64,000 nucleotides of DNA from Burkholderia puraquae (GTDB lineage Bacteria; Pseudomonadota; Gammaproteobacteria; Burkholderiales; Burkholderiaceae). Of the stretch, positions 27,727 to 36,055 are shown piece after piece. The stretch is from the NCBI RefSeq assembly GCF_002099195.1, contig NZ_NBYX01000004.1, positions 248,064-312,063 on the forward strand, given 5' to 3'. The notes under the pieces are model-generated. The model did no database searches. It saw only the letters and a program-made list of their open reading frames with translations, and was not told the origin of the DNA. How positions within the stretch are numbered: position 1 is the stretch's first letter; every line of letters starts with the position of its first letter. Both the position numbers and the translations under genes were made by a program.

Positions 27727-28692
27727 TCACACCACGTGCCGCGGCGTACCGCCCACGAACGCGGCGACGTTGTCCACGAGTTGATCGGCGAGCGCCTGCA
27801 TCGCTTCGTCGCTCGCCCACGCGACGTGCGGCGTCAGGATGAATGCAGGGTGCGCCAGGATCGCGTGGAACGGATGCCCGGCCGGCAGCGGCTCCTGCGT
27901 GACCACGTCGAACCCCGCACCCGCGATCTGCCCCGACTGCAATGCGTCGACGAGCGCGCGTTCATCCACGAGCCCGCCGCGCGCGGTGTTGATCAGCAGC
28001 GGCCGGCGCGCCATCCGCGCGAACGCGGCCGCGTCGATCAGGTGCCGCGTCTCGGGCGTGAGCGGGCAGTGCAGCGTGATCACGTCGCTGTCGCGCAGCA
28101 GCGTGTCGAGCGGCACGTAATCGTCACCCGATGCATCGCCGTGCGCCGCGAACCGCACCCGCATGCCGAGCGCACGGGCGATGCCGGCCACCGCGCGCCC
28201 GAGCACGCCGTCGCCGACGATCCCGAGCGTCGAGCCGGCCAGGTCGCGAATCGGATGATCGAAAAAGCTGAACTGCCCGCTGTCGAGCCAGCGCCCCGCG
28301 CGCACCGCGTCGCGGTACGCGACGAGGCTCCGGCGCAGCGCGAAGATCAGCGCGAACGTGTGCTCGGGCACCGTCCGAACCGCATACCCGCGAATGTTGC
28401 TCACGACGATGCCGCGCGCCGCGCATGCGTCCAGATCGACGATGTCGGTGCCCGTCGCGGCGATTGCGATCATCCGCAGGCGCCGCGCATCGGCAAGCAC
28501 CGCCGCGTCGAGCCGCACCTTGTTGGTCACGACGATGTCCGCATCGCCGATGCGCGCGGCAATCTCGTGCGCGGCCGTCCGGTCGAACGTGCGCAACGCG
28601 TGCGGGAACGGGAACGGCTTCAGCACGGTTTGCGGCGACAGCGTCGCGCGGTCGAGAAACACGATCTTCGCGGGAGAGGAAACAGAAAGCAT
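27727..28692 (-). CDS. D-isomer-specific 2-hydroxyacid dehydrogenase
   Basis: A 321-residue NAD(P)-dependent dehydrogenase of the glycerate/hydroxypyruvate reductase type. The nucleotide loop is GSTLGIVGDGVLGRAVAG. The catalytic residues are an Arg in NTARGGLVDE, a Glu in VVTQEPLPAGHP and a His in LTPHVAWAS. It reduces 2-keto acids or glyoxylate/hydroxypyruvate. The start at 28692 (MLSVSS) precedes the conserved fold; the frame extends upstream without domain support. It is divergent from the CoA-transferase operon, with a 250-base regulatory region carrying two matching dyads between them, so both directions may be co-regulated. Confidence 0.92.
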   Translation of the reverse strand: MLSVSSPAKIVFLDRATLSPQTVLKPFPFPHALRTFDRTAAHEIAARIGDADIVVTNKVRLDAAVLADARRLRMIAIAATGTDIVDLDACAARGIVVSNIRGYAVRTVPEHTFALIFALRRSLVAYRDAVRAGRWLDSGQFSFFDHPIRDLAGSTLGIVGDGVLGRAVAGIARALGMRVRFAAHGDASGDDYVPLDTLLRDSDVITLHCPLTPETRHLIDAAAFARMARRPLLINTARGGLVDERALVDALQSGQIAGAGFDVVTQEPLPAGHPFHAILAHPAFILTPHVAWASDEAMQALADQLVDNVAAFVGGTPRHVV

Positions 28693-28785
28693 GGCGGGTC
28701 TCGCTGACGGGCGCCCGGCGGGCGCGTAACGGGTTCGATTCTGCCGGCGGCGCGCGTGCCGTCGTTTGACCGTTGCGCGAGCGCG

Positions 28786-28857
28786 CTTTCCCGGATGGAA
28801 AGGCTGACGCATCACCTACGGGAACGGTGGCGCCGCACGCCTTTCCGTTTCGGAAAG
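28786..28857. promoter_or_regulatory. Twin operator dyads CTTTCC-N5-GGAAAG
   Basis: Two copies occur in the divergent promoter region: CTTTCC CGGAT GGAAAG at 28786-28802 and CTTTCC GTTTC GGAAAG at 28841-28857. The second is extended to 9-bp arms (28839-28859). Their centres are 55 bp apart, close to five helical turns. This suggests one dimeric regulator bound on the same DNA face. The regulator is not identified; the LysR protein at 32697 is one candidate. Confidence 0.65.
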
Positions 28858-28943
28858 GCTGGTTGAGCATCGATCGATTTTCGCCGGGCACGAACGCCGT
28901 CATGATCGCCGTCATCGACAACGCGATTTCATCGGAGACAACC

Positions 28944-30134
28944 ATGACACGCCCCCTGGACGGCATCCGCGTGCTGGAACTCGGACAACTGATTGCCGGG
29001 CCGTTCGCGGGCCGGATGCTCGCCGAATTCGGCGCCGACGTGCTCAAGGTCGAGCCGCCCGGGCTCGGCGACCCGCTGCGCAAATGGCGGTTGCTGCACG
29101 ACGGCACGTCGGTCTGGTGGGCCGCGCAGTCGCGCAACAAGACCTCGCTCACGCTCGACCTGCGCACGCCCGAAGGGCAGGACGTCGTGCGCCGCCTCGT
29201 CGCCGAGACCGACGTGCTGATCGAGAACTTCCGGCCCGGCACGCTCGAAGGCTGGGGGCTCGGCTGGGACGCGCTGTCCGCGATCAATCCGGGCCTCGTG
29301 ATGTTGCGCGTGTCGGGGTTCGGCCAGACGGGCCCGTACCGCGACCGCCCCGGTTTCGGCGTGATCGCCGAGGCGATGGGCGGCCTGCGGCACCTGACCG
29401 GCGAGCCCGGCCGCACGCCGGTGCGCGTCGGCATCTCGCTCGGCGATTCGCTGTCGGCGCTGCACGGCGTGATCGGCGTGCTGCTCGCGCTGCGGCATCG
29501 CGAGCAGCAGGGCGGCAAGGGGCAGGTTGTCGACGTCGCGCTGTACGAGTCGGTGTTCAACATGATGGAAAGCCTGCTGCCCGAATACTCGGCGTTCGGC
29601 GCCGTGCGCGAGGCGGCCGGCAGCAGCCTGCCCGGCATCGCGCCGACCAACGCATACCGCTGCCGCGACGGCAAGTACGCACTGATCGCCGGCAACGGCG
29701 ACAGCATCTTCCGGCGCCTGATGGAACTGATCGGCCGGCCCGATCTCGGCAACGATCCCGCGCTTGCGCACAACGACGGGCGGGTCGCGCAGGTCGAGCG
29801 CATCGATGCGGCGATCGGCGCGTGGAGCGCGCAGCACGATCTCGACGCCGTGCTGGCCGCGCTGAACGAAGCGCGCATCCCGTCCGGACGCATCTACGAC
29901 GTGGCCGACATCGCGGCCGATCCGCATTACCGCGCGCGCGACATGCTCGTCGATGCCGCGCTGCCCGACGGCACGCCGGTGCTCGTGCCCGGCATCGTGC
30001 CGAAGCTCGGCGCGACGCCCGGGCGCATCGAACATGCGGCGCCCGCGCTCGGCGCGGATACCGATGCGGTACTCGAATCGCTCGGCATCGATGCGGCGAC
30101 GCGCGGCGACTGGCGCACGCGCGGCGTGATCTGA
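28944..30134 (+). CDS. Class III CoA-transferase (CaiB/BaiF family)
   Basis: A 396-residue family III acyl-CoA transferase. Landmarks are the N-terminal GIRVLELGQLIAGPFAGRML, the catalytic Asp region VDVALYESVFNMMES, and NAYRCRDGKYALIAGNGD. The enzyme moves CoA from a donor thioester to a carboxylic acid. It begins the operon CoA-transferase, HMG-CoA lyase, VOC protein. With the lyase next to it, a plausible substrate is a branched dicarboxylic acid such as 3-hydroxy-3-methylglutarate or citramalate, but this is inference. ATG 28944 starts the conserved motif. Confidence 0.93.
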   Translation: MTRPLDGIRVLELGQLIAGPFAGRMLAEFGADVLKVEPPGLGDPLRKWRLLHDGTSVWWAAQSRNKTSLTLDLRTPEGQDVVRRLVAETDVLIENFRPGTLEGWGLGWDALSAINPGLVMLRVSGFGQTGPYRDRPGFGVIAEAMGGLRHLTGEPGRTPVRVGISLGDSLSALHGVIGVLLALRHREQQGGKGQVVDVALYESVFNMMESLLPEYSAFGAVREAAGSSLPGIAPTNAYRCRDGKYALIAGNGDSIFRRLMELIGRPDLGNDPALAHNDGRVAQVERIDAAIGAWSAQHDLDAVLAALNEARIPSGRIYDVADIAADPHYRARDMLVDAALPDGTPVLVPGIVPKLGATPGRIEHAAPALGADTDAVLESLGIDAATRGDWRTRGVI

Positions 30135-30161
30135 ACCCGAACCCGAATCCGGAGACGCGAC

Positions 30162-31124
30162 ATGAGCGGGCAACGCAAACGGCTCTACATCCACGAAGTC
30201 GCGACACGCGACGGTTTCCAGAACGAAGCGGCCTTCGTCGACACCGACGACAAGATCGCGCTCGTCGATGCGCTGAGCGCGTGCGGCTACGCGAAGATCG
30301 AGGTCACGTCGTTCACGTCGCCGAAGGCGATTCCCGCGCTGCGCGACGCGGAGGCCGTGATGCAGGGCATCGTGCGCGCACCGGGCGTCGTCTATACGGT
30401 GCTCGTGCCGAACCTGCGTGGCGCCGAGCGCGCGCTGTCGTGCGGCGTCGACGAAGTGAACCTCGTGATGTCGATGAGCGAAAGCCACAATCGTGCGAAC
30501 CTGCGGATGACGCGCGAGCAATCGTTCGCACAGTTGCGCGACGTGATCGACGCGGTACGCGGCACGGGGGTCGCGATCAACGTGTCGCTGTCGACCGCGA
30601 TGGGCTGCCCGATGGAAGGCGACGTGCCGGCCGAGGGCGTGCTCGCATGGATGCAGCGCTTCGCGGATCTCGGCGTGCACGGCTTCACGCTGTGCGATAC
30701 GACGGGCATGGCGTTTCCGTCGCAGGTGCGCGAACTGTCGGCACGCGCACGCGAGCGCTTCGGCGCGCTGCAGCTCACGCTGCACTTCCACAACACGCGC
30801 GGGATGGCGCTGGCGAACACGCTCGCGGCGCTCGACGCCGGGATCGACCGCTTCGACGCGTCGCTCGGTGGGCTCGGCGGCTGCCCGTACGCGCCGGGCG
30901 CGACCGGCAACGCGTGCACCGAAGAACTCGTGCACATGCTCGAACTCGACGGCTACGATACCGGTGTCGACCTCGCGGCCGTGCTGACCGCATCGGCACG
31001 GCTGCCCGCGCTGATCGGTCATGACGTGCCGAGCCAGATCCTGAAGGCCGGGCGCCGCTCCGACCTTCATCCGCCGCCGCGCGCGGACGCCGGCGACATG
31101 CCCGCGCAACGCGCTTTCTCATGA
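30162..31124 (+). CDS. Hydroxymethylglutaryl-CoA lyase family protein
   Basis: 320 residues with a DRE-TIM barrel. The N-terminal RDGFQNE carries the catalytic Arg and metal Asp. CDTTGMAFPS, HFHNTRGMALAN and the loop GGLGGCPYAPGATGN with its catalytic Cys are all present. Family enzymes split HMG-CoA to acetoacetate and acetyl-CoA, or related citramalyl-CoA-type substrates. The gene follows the CoA-transferase by 27 bases and ends 22 bases before the VOC gene. An activate-then-cleave pair is the natural reading. Catalytic residues look complete. Confidence 0.93.
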   Translation: MSGQRKRLYIHEVATRDGFQNEAAFVDTDDKIALVDALSACGYAKIEVTSFTSPKAIPALRDAEAVMQGIVRAPGVVYTVLVPNLRGAERALSCGVDEVNLVMSMSESHNRANLRMTREQSFAQLRDVIDAVRGTGVAINVSLSTAMGCPMEGDVPAEGVLAWMQRFADLGVHGFTLCDTTGMAFPSQVRELSARARERFGALQLTLHFHNTRGMALANTLAALDAGIDRFDASLGGLGGCPYAPGATGNACTEELVHMLELDGYDTGVDLAAVLTASARLPALIGHDVPSQILKAGRRSDLHPPPRADAGDMPAQRAFS

Positions 31125-31146
31125 ACGACGAACCGGAGCGAACCTC

Positions 31147-31530
31147 ATGGCGCTGATTGACCACCTCGACCATCTCGTGCTGACCTGCGTCGATCCCGAG
31201 AGGACGAAGCATTTCTACACCGAGGTATTGCAGATGCAGCTCGACGCCTTCGGCGCCGGCCGGATCGCATTCCGCTTCGGCAACCAGAAGATCAACCTGC
31301 ACGTGCGCGGCGCGGAGTTCGAACCGAAAGCGCATGTGCCGGTGCCCGGCGCGCTCGACCTGTGCTTCATCGCGTCGGTGCCGCTCGACGACGTGATTGC
31401 GCACCTGAAGCGTGTCGGGTGGCCGATCGTCGAAGGGCCCGTCGAACGCACGGGCGCGACGCAGAAGATCCGGTCGGTCTACGTGCGCGATCCCGACCTG
31501 AACCTGATCGAGATCTCCGAGTTGATCTGA
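31147..31530 (+). CDS. VOC family protein (glyoxalase/extradiol-type fold)
   Basis: 127 residues in two beta-alpha-beta-beta-beta modules: IDHLDHLVLTCVDPERTKHF, then VPLDDVIAHLKRVGWPIVEG and the end YVRDPDLNLIEISELI. The possible metal ligands (first His near HLDHLVL and terminal Glu in IEIS) are retained. VOC proteins include lyases, epimerases and dioxygenases. As last gene of the CoA-transferase/HMG-CoA lyase operon it could act on a pathway intermediate, for example as an epimerase. Confidence 0.85.
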   Translation: MALIDHLDHLVLTCVDPERTKHFYTEVLQMQLDAFGAGRIAFRFGNQKINLHVRGAEFEPKAHVPVPGALDLCFIASVPLDDVIAHLKRVGWPIVEGPVERTGATQKIRSVYVRDPDLNLIEISELI

Positions 31531-31772
31531 CCGCCGGCGCATCGCCGGCCGTCTCGCGCCATCGCGCATGCGGCCCCGCTCCCGCCGGTGCGGCTGCATG
31601 CCGTGCCGATCTCCCGCCGAAAACGGACAGCCGGCTTCCGCGCCCGCCGATTCCGGATAGCCGGCCCGTACCGCGCTGCGGATAATGCGTGCGAAGGCGA
31701 CCGAGCGGCTGCCTTCGCACCGGACGCGACGCTTGCGTTCGCGCTTCCACAACCCGACCCAGGCGATTCCCG

Positions 31773-32636
31773 ATGACGATCCTCTATCGCGGCATGGACC
31801 GCGCGGCGCTCGACGCCGCCTATCTGAACACGAAGGTGGTACCCGATTTCCCGGCGTTGCTGGCGTCGATGCAGGCGCGCAGTGCGACGCTCTACGAAGC
31901 CGCCTCCGGCCGGCGCGACCTGCGTTACGGTGCGCAACCCGCGCAGCGTTTCGACTGGCTGCCGTGCGGTCAGCCCGATGCGCCGCTGTTCGTGTTCATT
32001 CACGGCGGCTACTGGCAGCACTGCGCGAAAGAGGATTTCGCGTATGCGGCGAGCGGGCCGCTCGCGCGCGGTTTCGACGTGATACTCGCCGAATACACGC
32101 TCGCGCCGGTCGCGACGATGACCGACATCGTCGGCGAGATCGGTGCACTGCTCGACTACCTGGCGAACGATCCCGACGGCCTCGGCACGGCGAAGCGGCC
32201 GATCCACCTGAGCGGCCATTCGGCGGGCGGCCACCTGACGGCCGTGCACCGCACGCATCCGGCCGTCGTGTCGGCGCTCGCGATCAGCCCGCTCGTCGAT
32301 CTCGAACCCATCTCGCTGTGTTGCCTGAACGACAAGCTGCAGCTCACCGCACGCGAAGTCGATGCATACAGCCCGCTGCGCCATATCGGGCCTGGCGCGC
32401 CGACGGTCGTTGCGGCCGGCGACGCCGAGTTGCCCGAGCTCGTTCGGCAAGCACATGATTACGCGGCGGCATGCGAAGCGGCCGGCGAACGAATCGTCCA
32501 CGTCGGGCTCCCCGGCATGCAGCACTTCGACGTGCTCGACGATCTCGCGAAGCCGGACGGTGCGATGCTCGCCGCATTGCAGTCGATCGCGCCGTGCCAG
32601 GCGCGCCGTATCGCGCGGGATCGGCCGGGCGTATGA
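31773..32636 (+). CDS. Alpha/beta hydrolase (kynurenine formamidase-like esterase)
   Basis: A 287-residue hydrolase. The oxyanion motif is FIHGGYW, the pattern typical of arylformamidase-like hydrolases. The nucleophile elbow is [11 protein letters not shown]. The catalytic Asp lies near AAGDAELPE and the His in [12 protein letters not shown]. Reported activities in this group are N-formylkynurenine deformylation and related amide or ester cleavage. There are 242 bases between the VOC gene and this start, without a recognised gene. Linkage to the CoA pathway is possible but not shown. Confidence 0.88.
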   Translation: MTILYRGMDRAALDAAYLNTKVVPDFPALLASMQARSATLYEAASGRRDLRYGAQPAQRFDWLPCGQPDAPLFVFIHGGYWQHCAKEDFAYAASGPLARGFDVILAEYTLAPVATMTDIVGEIGALLDYLANDPDGLGTAKRPIHLSGHSAGGHLTAVHRTHPAVVSALAISPLVDLEPISLCCLNDKLQLTAREVDAYSPLRHIGPGAPTVVAAGDAELPELVRQAHDYAAACEAAGERIVHVGLPGMQHFDVLDDLAKPDGAMLAALQSIAPCQARRIARDRPGV

Positions 32637-32696
32637 TCGGCGTCAGGCCGCCGCGCCGACGGCATGCGCCGGCATGGCCTTCCCAGGACCCACGAC

Positions 32697-33590
32697 ATGG
32701 TGAACCCGCTTCATTTCGATCTGCAGTCGCTGCGCGTGTTCGCGCTCGTCGCCGAGCACGGCAGCCTGACGAAAGCGGCCGAACATGGCCAGCTCACGCT
32801 GTCCGCGGTCAGCAAGCGCATTGCCGAGCTCGAAAGCGTGACGGGCAGTGCGCTGTTCGTCCGGCATGCGCGCGGCGTCGAGCTGACGCCCGCGGGCCGC
32901 GCGCTGCTCGACCATGCGGCGAAGGTGATCGAGCAGGTCAACCGGATGGCGCACGAGATGAGCGACTATGTCGCCGGTGTGCGCGGCCACATCCACGTGT
33001 GGACCAACACGTCCGCGATCGTCCAGTTCCTGCCCGCCGATCTTGCCGCGTTCCTCACCGACAATCCGGGCATCAAGGTGAGCCTCGAGGAACGGTTGAG
33101 CCACGAGATCGTCGATGCACTTGCGTCCGGCAAGGCCGATCTCGGCGTGTTCGCCGATAACGTGCCGGCCCCCGGGATCGAACGGCGGCTGTACCGGCGC
33201 GACGAGCTCGTGCTGCTCGTGCCGCGCACACACCGGTTCGCTACGCGCGACAGCATTCGCTTCGCGGATACGCTCGACGAGGACTACGTCGGGCTCAGCG
33301 ACGGCAGCTCGCTGCTCGCGCGCATGACCGACGCCGCGTTCGCGGTCGAGCACTCGCTGAAGCTGCGGATCCAGGTATCGAATTTCGACGGCGTGAGCCG
33401 GATGATCGAGGCAGGGCTCGGCATCGGCATCCTGCCGCGCGACGCGGTGACCGGCGAGCGCGCGGCTCGGCTCGGGGTCGTGAAGCTCGACGATGCGTGG
33501 GCAACGCGCACACTGTGGGTCGGGGTAAAGGCCGGTACCGTGCTGACGACCGATATCGCGAAGCTGTTCGATTTCATGTCGGCGCGATGA
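32697..33590 (+). CDS. LysR family transcriptional regulator
   Basis: 297 residues. The N-terminal helix-turn-helix is FDLQSLRVFALVAEHGSLTK through LSAVSKRIAELE. The effector domain follows, with the usual EAGLGIGILPRDAV segment. Unlike many LysR genes it is not divergent from a target; it lies downstream of the CoA-transferase operon and hydrolase, reading the same way. It may control these genes through the dyads at 28786-28857, though classic LysR sites are T-N11-A, so that is tentative. The start at 32697 lies about ten residues before the HTH. Confidence 0.92.
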   Translation: MVNPLHFDLQSLRVFALVAEHGSLTKAAEHGQLTLSAVSKRIAELESVTGSALFVRHARGVELTPAGRALLDHAAKVIEQVNRMAHEMSDYVAGVRGHIHVWTNTSAIVQFLPADLAAFLTDNPGIKVSLEERLSHEIVDALASGKADLGVFADNVPAPGIERRLYRRDELVLLVPRTHRFATRDSIRFADTLDEDYVGLSDGSSLLARMTDAAFAVEHSLKLRIQVSNFDGVSRMIEAGLGIGILPRDAVTGERAARLGVVKLDDAWATRTLWVGVKAGTVLTTDIAKLFDFMSAR

Positions 33591-33900
33591 CGCCGGTCTG
33601 ACACGGCACGCGCTTTTCCATCTCGCCCTGGGAACACCGACGCCGGGGCACGCGCCTGCCGCCAGCAGGTTTCGCTGCCGCGAAGCGCATTTTCCGCCCG
33701 ATCGTCCCGATCGTCGCGGGCTCGTTTCTTTCACTATCTTTACGCCGCGCCCGATTGCGTCAGCGATGACCTCCGGGCCGGGCAAACTGGTGTTCCGCCA
33801 GCTTGGCGGCGCGTTCGCGCAGTAAATTTTCGCACTCGACACAATATTCGCGCGCCTGAAACGTCTTCAGGCGCATGGAATCGCACTCACTTCACGCACG
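33591..33900 (+). promoter_or_regulatory. Intergenic region upstream of the ECF sigma gene with two hairpins
   Basis: This 310-base gap contains no gene. A small dyad CCGCCA GCT TGGCGG (33795-33809) may end the LysR transcript. GCGCCTGAA, loop ACGTC, TTCAGGCGC (33852-33874) is a perfect 9-bp inverted repeat ending 26 bases before the sigma-factor ATG. It could be an operator or a 5' UTR stem-loop. The surrounding DNA is A+T-rich, consistent with a promoter. Confidence 0.55.
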
Positions 33901-34458
33901 ATGACCGACCCAGACCGCGACATCACCGCGATAGTGATGCGTGAACGAACGAGGCTCGTGAGCTTTATCCGGCGTCGGATTCGCGACCCGGACGATGCCG
34001 AGGACATTCTGCAGGATGTATTTCACGAATTCGTTCAGGCTTACCGGCTGCCGGCGCCAATCGAACAGGCGAGCGCGTGGCTTTTCCGTGCCGCGCGCAA
34101 CCGTATCGTCGACCGCTTTCGCAAGAAGAAGGAGCAGCCGCTGACCGATCTGTTCGAGGCCGACGATGACGCGAACAGCGAGTATCGCCTGGACCTCGCG
34201 CTGCCGGCGCATGATGCCGGCCCCGAAGCACGCTACGCGCGCACGCTCTTGCTCAAGGCCTTGCAGGATGCGCTCGACGAGTTGCCGACGAATCAGCGCG
34301 AGGTATTCATCGCGCACGAACTGGAGGGCCGCTCCTTCAAGGAGATGGCCGCGCAAGGCGGTGTCGCGCTCAATACGCTGCTCGCTCGCAAACGCTATGC
34401 GGTCCTGCATCTGCGTGCCCGGCTGCAGCCTGTTTATGACGAACTGGACAATACCTAG
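33901..34458 (+). CDS. ECF-type sigma-70 family RNA polymerase sigma factor
   Basis: 185 residues with region 2 (RIRDPDDAEDILQDVFHEFV; ASAWLFRAARNRIVDRFRKK) and region 4 (LDELPTNQREVFIAHELEGR; SFKEMAAQGGVALNTLLARK), joined by an acidic linker. It directs RNA polymerase to a specific stress regulon. No classical anti-sigma factor with a zinc motif is adjacent. The next gene, 12 bases away, encodes a small membrane protein that could serve such a role. A hairpin upstream may regulate it. Region 4 is standard; no truncation. Confidence 0.93.
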   Translation: MTDPDRDITAIVMRERTRLVSFIRRRIRDPDDAEDILQDVFHEFVQAYRLPAPIEQASAWLFRAARNRIVDRFRKKKEQPLTDLFEADDDANSEYRLDLALPAHDAGPEARYARTLLLKALQDALDELPTNQREVFIAHELEGRSFKEMAAQGGVALNTLLARKRYAVLHLRARLQPVYDELDNT

Positions 34459-34470
34459 AGGAGTCGACAG

Positions 34471-34779
34471 ATGAATTTTCGAATCAGATGTGCAGGCAAG
34501 GCGCTGCTCGCGGTGATCGCCATAGGCGTGCTCGGATGGGTCGTCATGATGTTGTGGAACTGGGTGATGCCGGCGCTATTCGCCGGCGCCCGTACGATCG
34601 ACTTCGTGCATGCGCTGGGCCTGCTCGTGTTGAGCCGCATCCTGTTCGGCGGATTCCGCGGACACCACGGCTGGCGCGGTCGGCGCCACTGGCGCAAGTG
34701 GGAATCCATGACGCCCGAAGAACGCGAGCATTTCCGGAGCGCGTGGCGATCCGGCAGCGACCGGCCCGCGGGAGAGTGA
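34471..34779 (+). CDS. Small inner-membrane protein of the sigma-factor operon
   Basis: 102 residues. Two hydrophobic segments (ALLAVIAIGVLGWVVMMLWN and a second around FVHALGLLVLSRILFGG) are followed by a basic, His-rich stretch (RGHHGWRGRRHWRKW) and the tail MTPEEREHFRSAW. That tail resembles helical metal- or stress-responsive periplasmic proteins, but the match is short. It starts 12 bases after the sigma gene and overlaps the region of the next gene's ribosome site. It may sequester the sigma factor or sense envelope/metal stress; both are inference. Confidence 0.75.
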   Translation: MNFRIRCAGKALLAVIAIGVLGWVVMMLWNWVMPALFAGARTIDFVHALGLLVLSRILFGGFRGHHGWRGRRHWRKWESMTPEEREHFRSAWRSGSDRPAGE

Positions 34780-34781
34780 AC

Positions 34782-35078
34782 GTGCGCGAAAAATCAACGG
34801 GCGACTGCAAGCAGAAGCCGGGCGTGATCGCGCCGGTCGTCGATCTGAAGCGTTGCGAAGGCAAAGGGGATTGCGTCGCGGTTTGCCCTGAAAACGTGTT
34901 CGAGATCCGGCGCATCGACAAGGCCGATTACGTCGGCCTCGATCTGATGCATCGCCTGAAGCTGCGCGTGCATGGAATGAACGTCGCCTACACGCCGAAC
35001 GCGGATGCCTGCCGGTCGTGCGGACTGTGTGTGACGGCGTGCCCCGAACGCGCCATCACGCTCGCCCGGACGGCATAG
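34782..35078 (+). CDS. Small two-cluster ferredoxin, possibly 7Fe type
   Basis: 98 residues. The second cluster motif is complete: C77-x2-C80-x2-C83-x3-C87-P. The first is C25-x5-C31-x3-C35-P, lacking the CxxCxxC pattern; this spacing resembles [3Fe-4S] sites of seven-iron ferredoxins. GTG at 34782 is chosen because GGAG at 34771-34774 sits at the right distance; it overlaps nothing but follows the upstream stop by two bases. It is an electron carrier. Cotranscription with a sigma factor and membrane protein suggests a redox role in that regulon. Confidence 0.85.
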   Translation: MREKSTGDCKQKPGVIAPVVDLKRCEGKGDCVAVCPENVFEIRRIDKADYVGLDLMHRLKLRVHGMNVAYTPNADACRSCGLCVTACPERAITLARTA

Positions 35079-35183
35079 CAACACCCGTGTCTCGCCGATA
35101 TCGAACGACAGCGCCGAATCCCTGACGGGAGAGGCAGCCGCTGGATACATCGTCGAAGTGATCAATTTCGTCAAGGAATGCAC

Positions 35184-35918
35184 ATGGCTTCACCCACTAC
35201 CGTTCTTCTGCGGCGGCTCCATGAAGAGAGCCGGACCGAAATCGCGGCCCGTGCCCGCGCGCAGTTCCAGGGATCGAACGAGGATTTTCTGTCGCTAGCC
35301 GACGAATACGAAGCGATCGCACCGCGCTTGCGGGGGCGGTTTCTCGAAACATTCGGGCTGTCCAGCGACGACTTCGTGTCCCCGGAGGGCAGTCCGCTGT
35401 CGTTGGCCGTGTCGCCGGAAACGGGAGGGTTCTTACGTAACATGGTGCTCTCGCAACGGCCGTCCCGAATCCTCGAACTCGGCAGTTCTTGCGGCGTGTC
35501 CACGCTGTATTTCGCCGAGGCGCTGCGCACGTTGGGTGGTGGCGTGGTCGTCGCGACCGAACGCGATGCGCTCAAGTGCTCACGTTTGCGCGATCACGTC
35601 GGAACAGCGGGCCTGGACGCCTATGTCGACTTGCGGGAGGGCGATGTATTCGAGACCGTTGCCGAACTGGACGGTACCTTCGACATGGTATTCATCGACG
35701 TATGGGCCGACGCCTATCTGACGGTGTTCCAGCGGATCGAGCGCCTGCTGCGCGCGGGATCGATCGTACTGGCCGACAACATGTACACCGCCGAGGACGC
35801 CGTTCGACCGTACAAGCACTACCTCGATGACGATCCGCGGTTCTCGACCACGACGCTGGATTTTGAATCGGGGATCGAATTCACGGTCGTCGTTTCGCAA
35901 GCGGGAATGCCGTCGTAG
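35184..35918 (+). CDS. SAM-dependent O-methyltransferase (class I, family 3)
   Basis: About 244 residues. The SAM-binding loop is ILELGSSCGVSTLYFAEAL, with the acidic ribose contact in ATERDALK and the metal/catalytic Asp in MVFIDVWADAYL, followed by LADNMYT. This is the caffeoyl-CoA/catechol-type O-methyltransferase pattern. ATG 35184 is preferred over 35178, because AAGGA at 35173-35177 overlaps the latter. It lies about 100 bases after the ferredoxin; cotranscription is possible. Substrate unknown. Confidence 0.88.
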   Translation: MASPTTVLLRRLHEESRTEIAARARAQFQGSNEDFLSLADEYEAIAPRLRGRFLETFGLSSDDFVSPEGSPLSLAVSPETGGFLRNMVLSQRPSRILELGSSCGVSTLYFAEALRTLGGGVVVATERDALKCSRLRDHVGTAGLDAYVDLREGDVFETVAELDGTFDMVFIDVWADAYLTVFQRIERLLRAGSIVLADNMYTAEDAVRPYKHYLDDDPRFSTTTLDFESGIEFTVVVSQAGMPS

Positions 35919-36021
35919 CGTCCTTGTCGCGTGGGCTCGGATTGAAGGACGCAGCCGTCGATCGACACGCATCCCGCTTCGGGATTCACCCGCCATCGCT
36001 TCGCGCACGCGGGCGTTGCGC

Positions 36022-36039
36022 GAGCGCGTTGCCGCGCTC
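36022..36039. terminator. Hairpin between convergent genes
   Basis: GAGCGCG, loop TTGC, CGCGCTC forms a perfect 7-bp stem between the methyltransferase stop and the MFS stop. A bidirectional terminator is plausible; no U-run is seen. Confidence 0.5.
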
Positions 36040-36055
36040 TCGCATCGACAAACGC

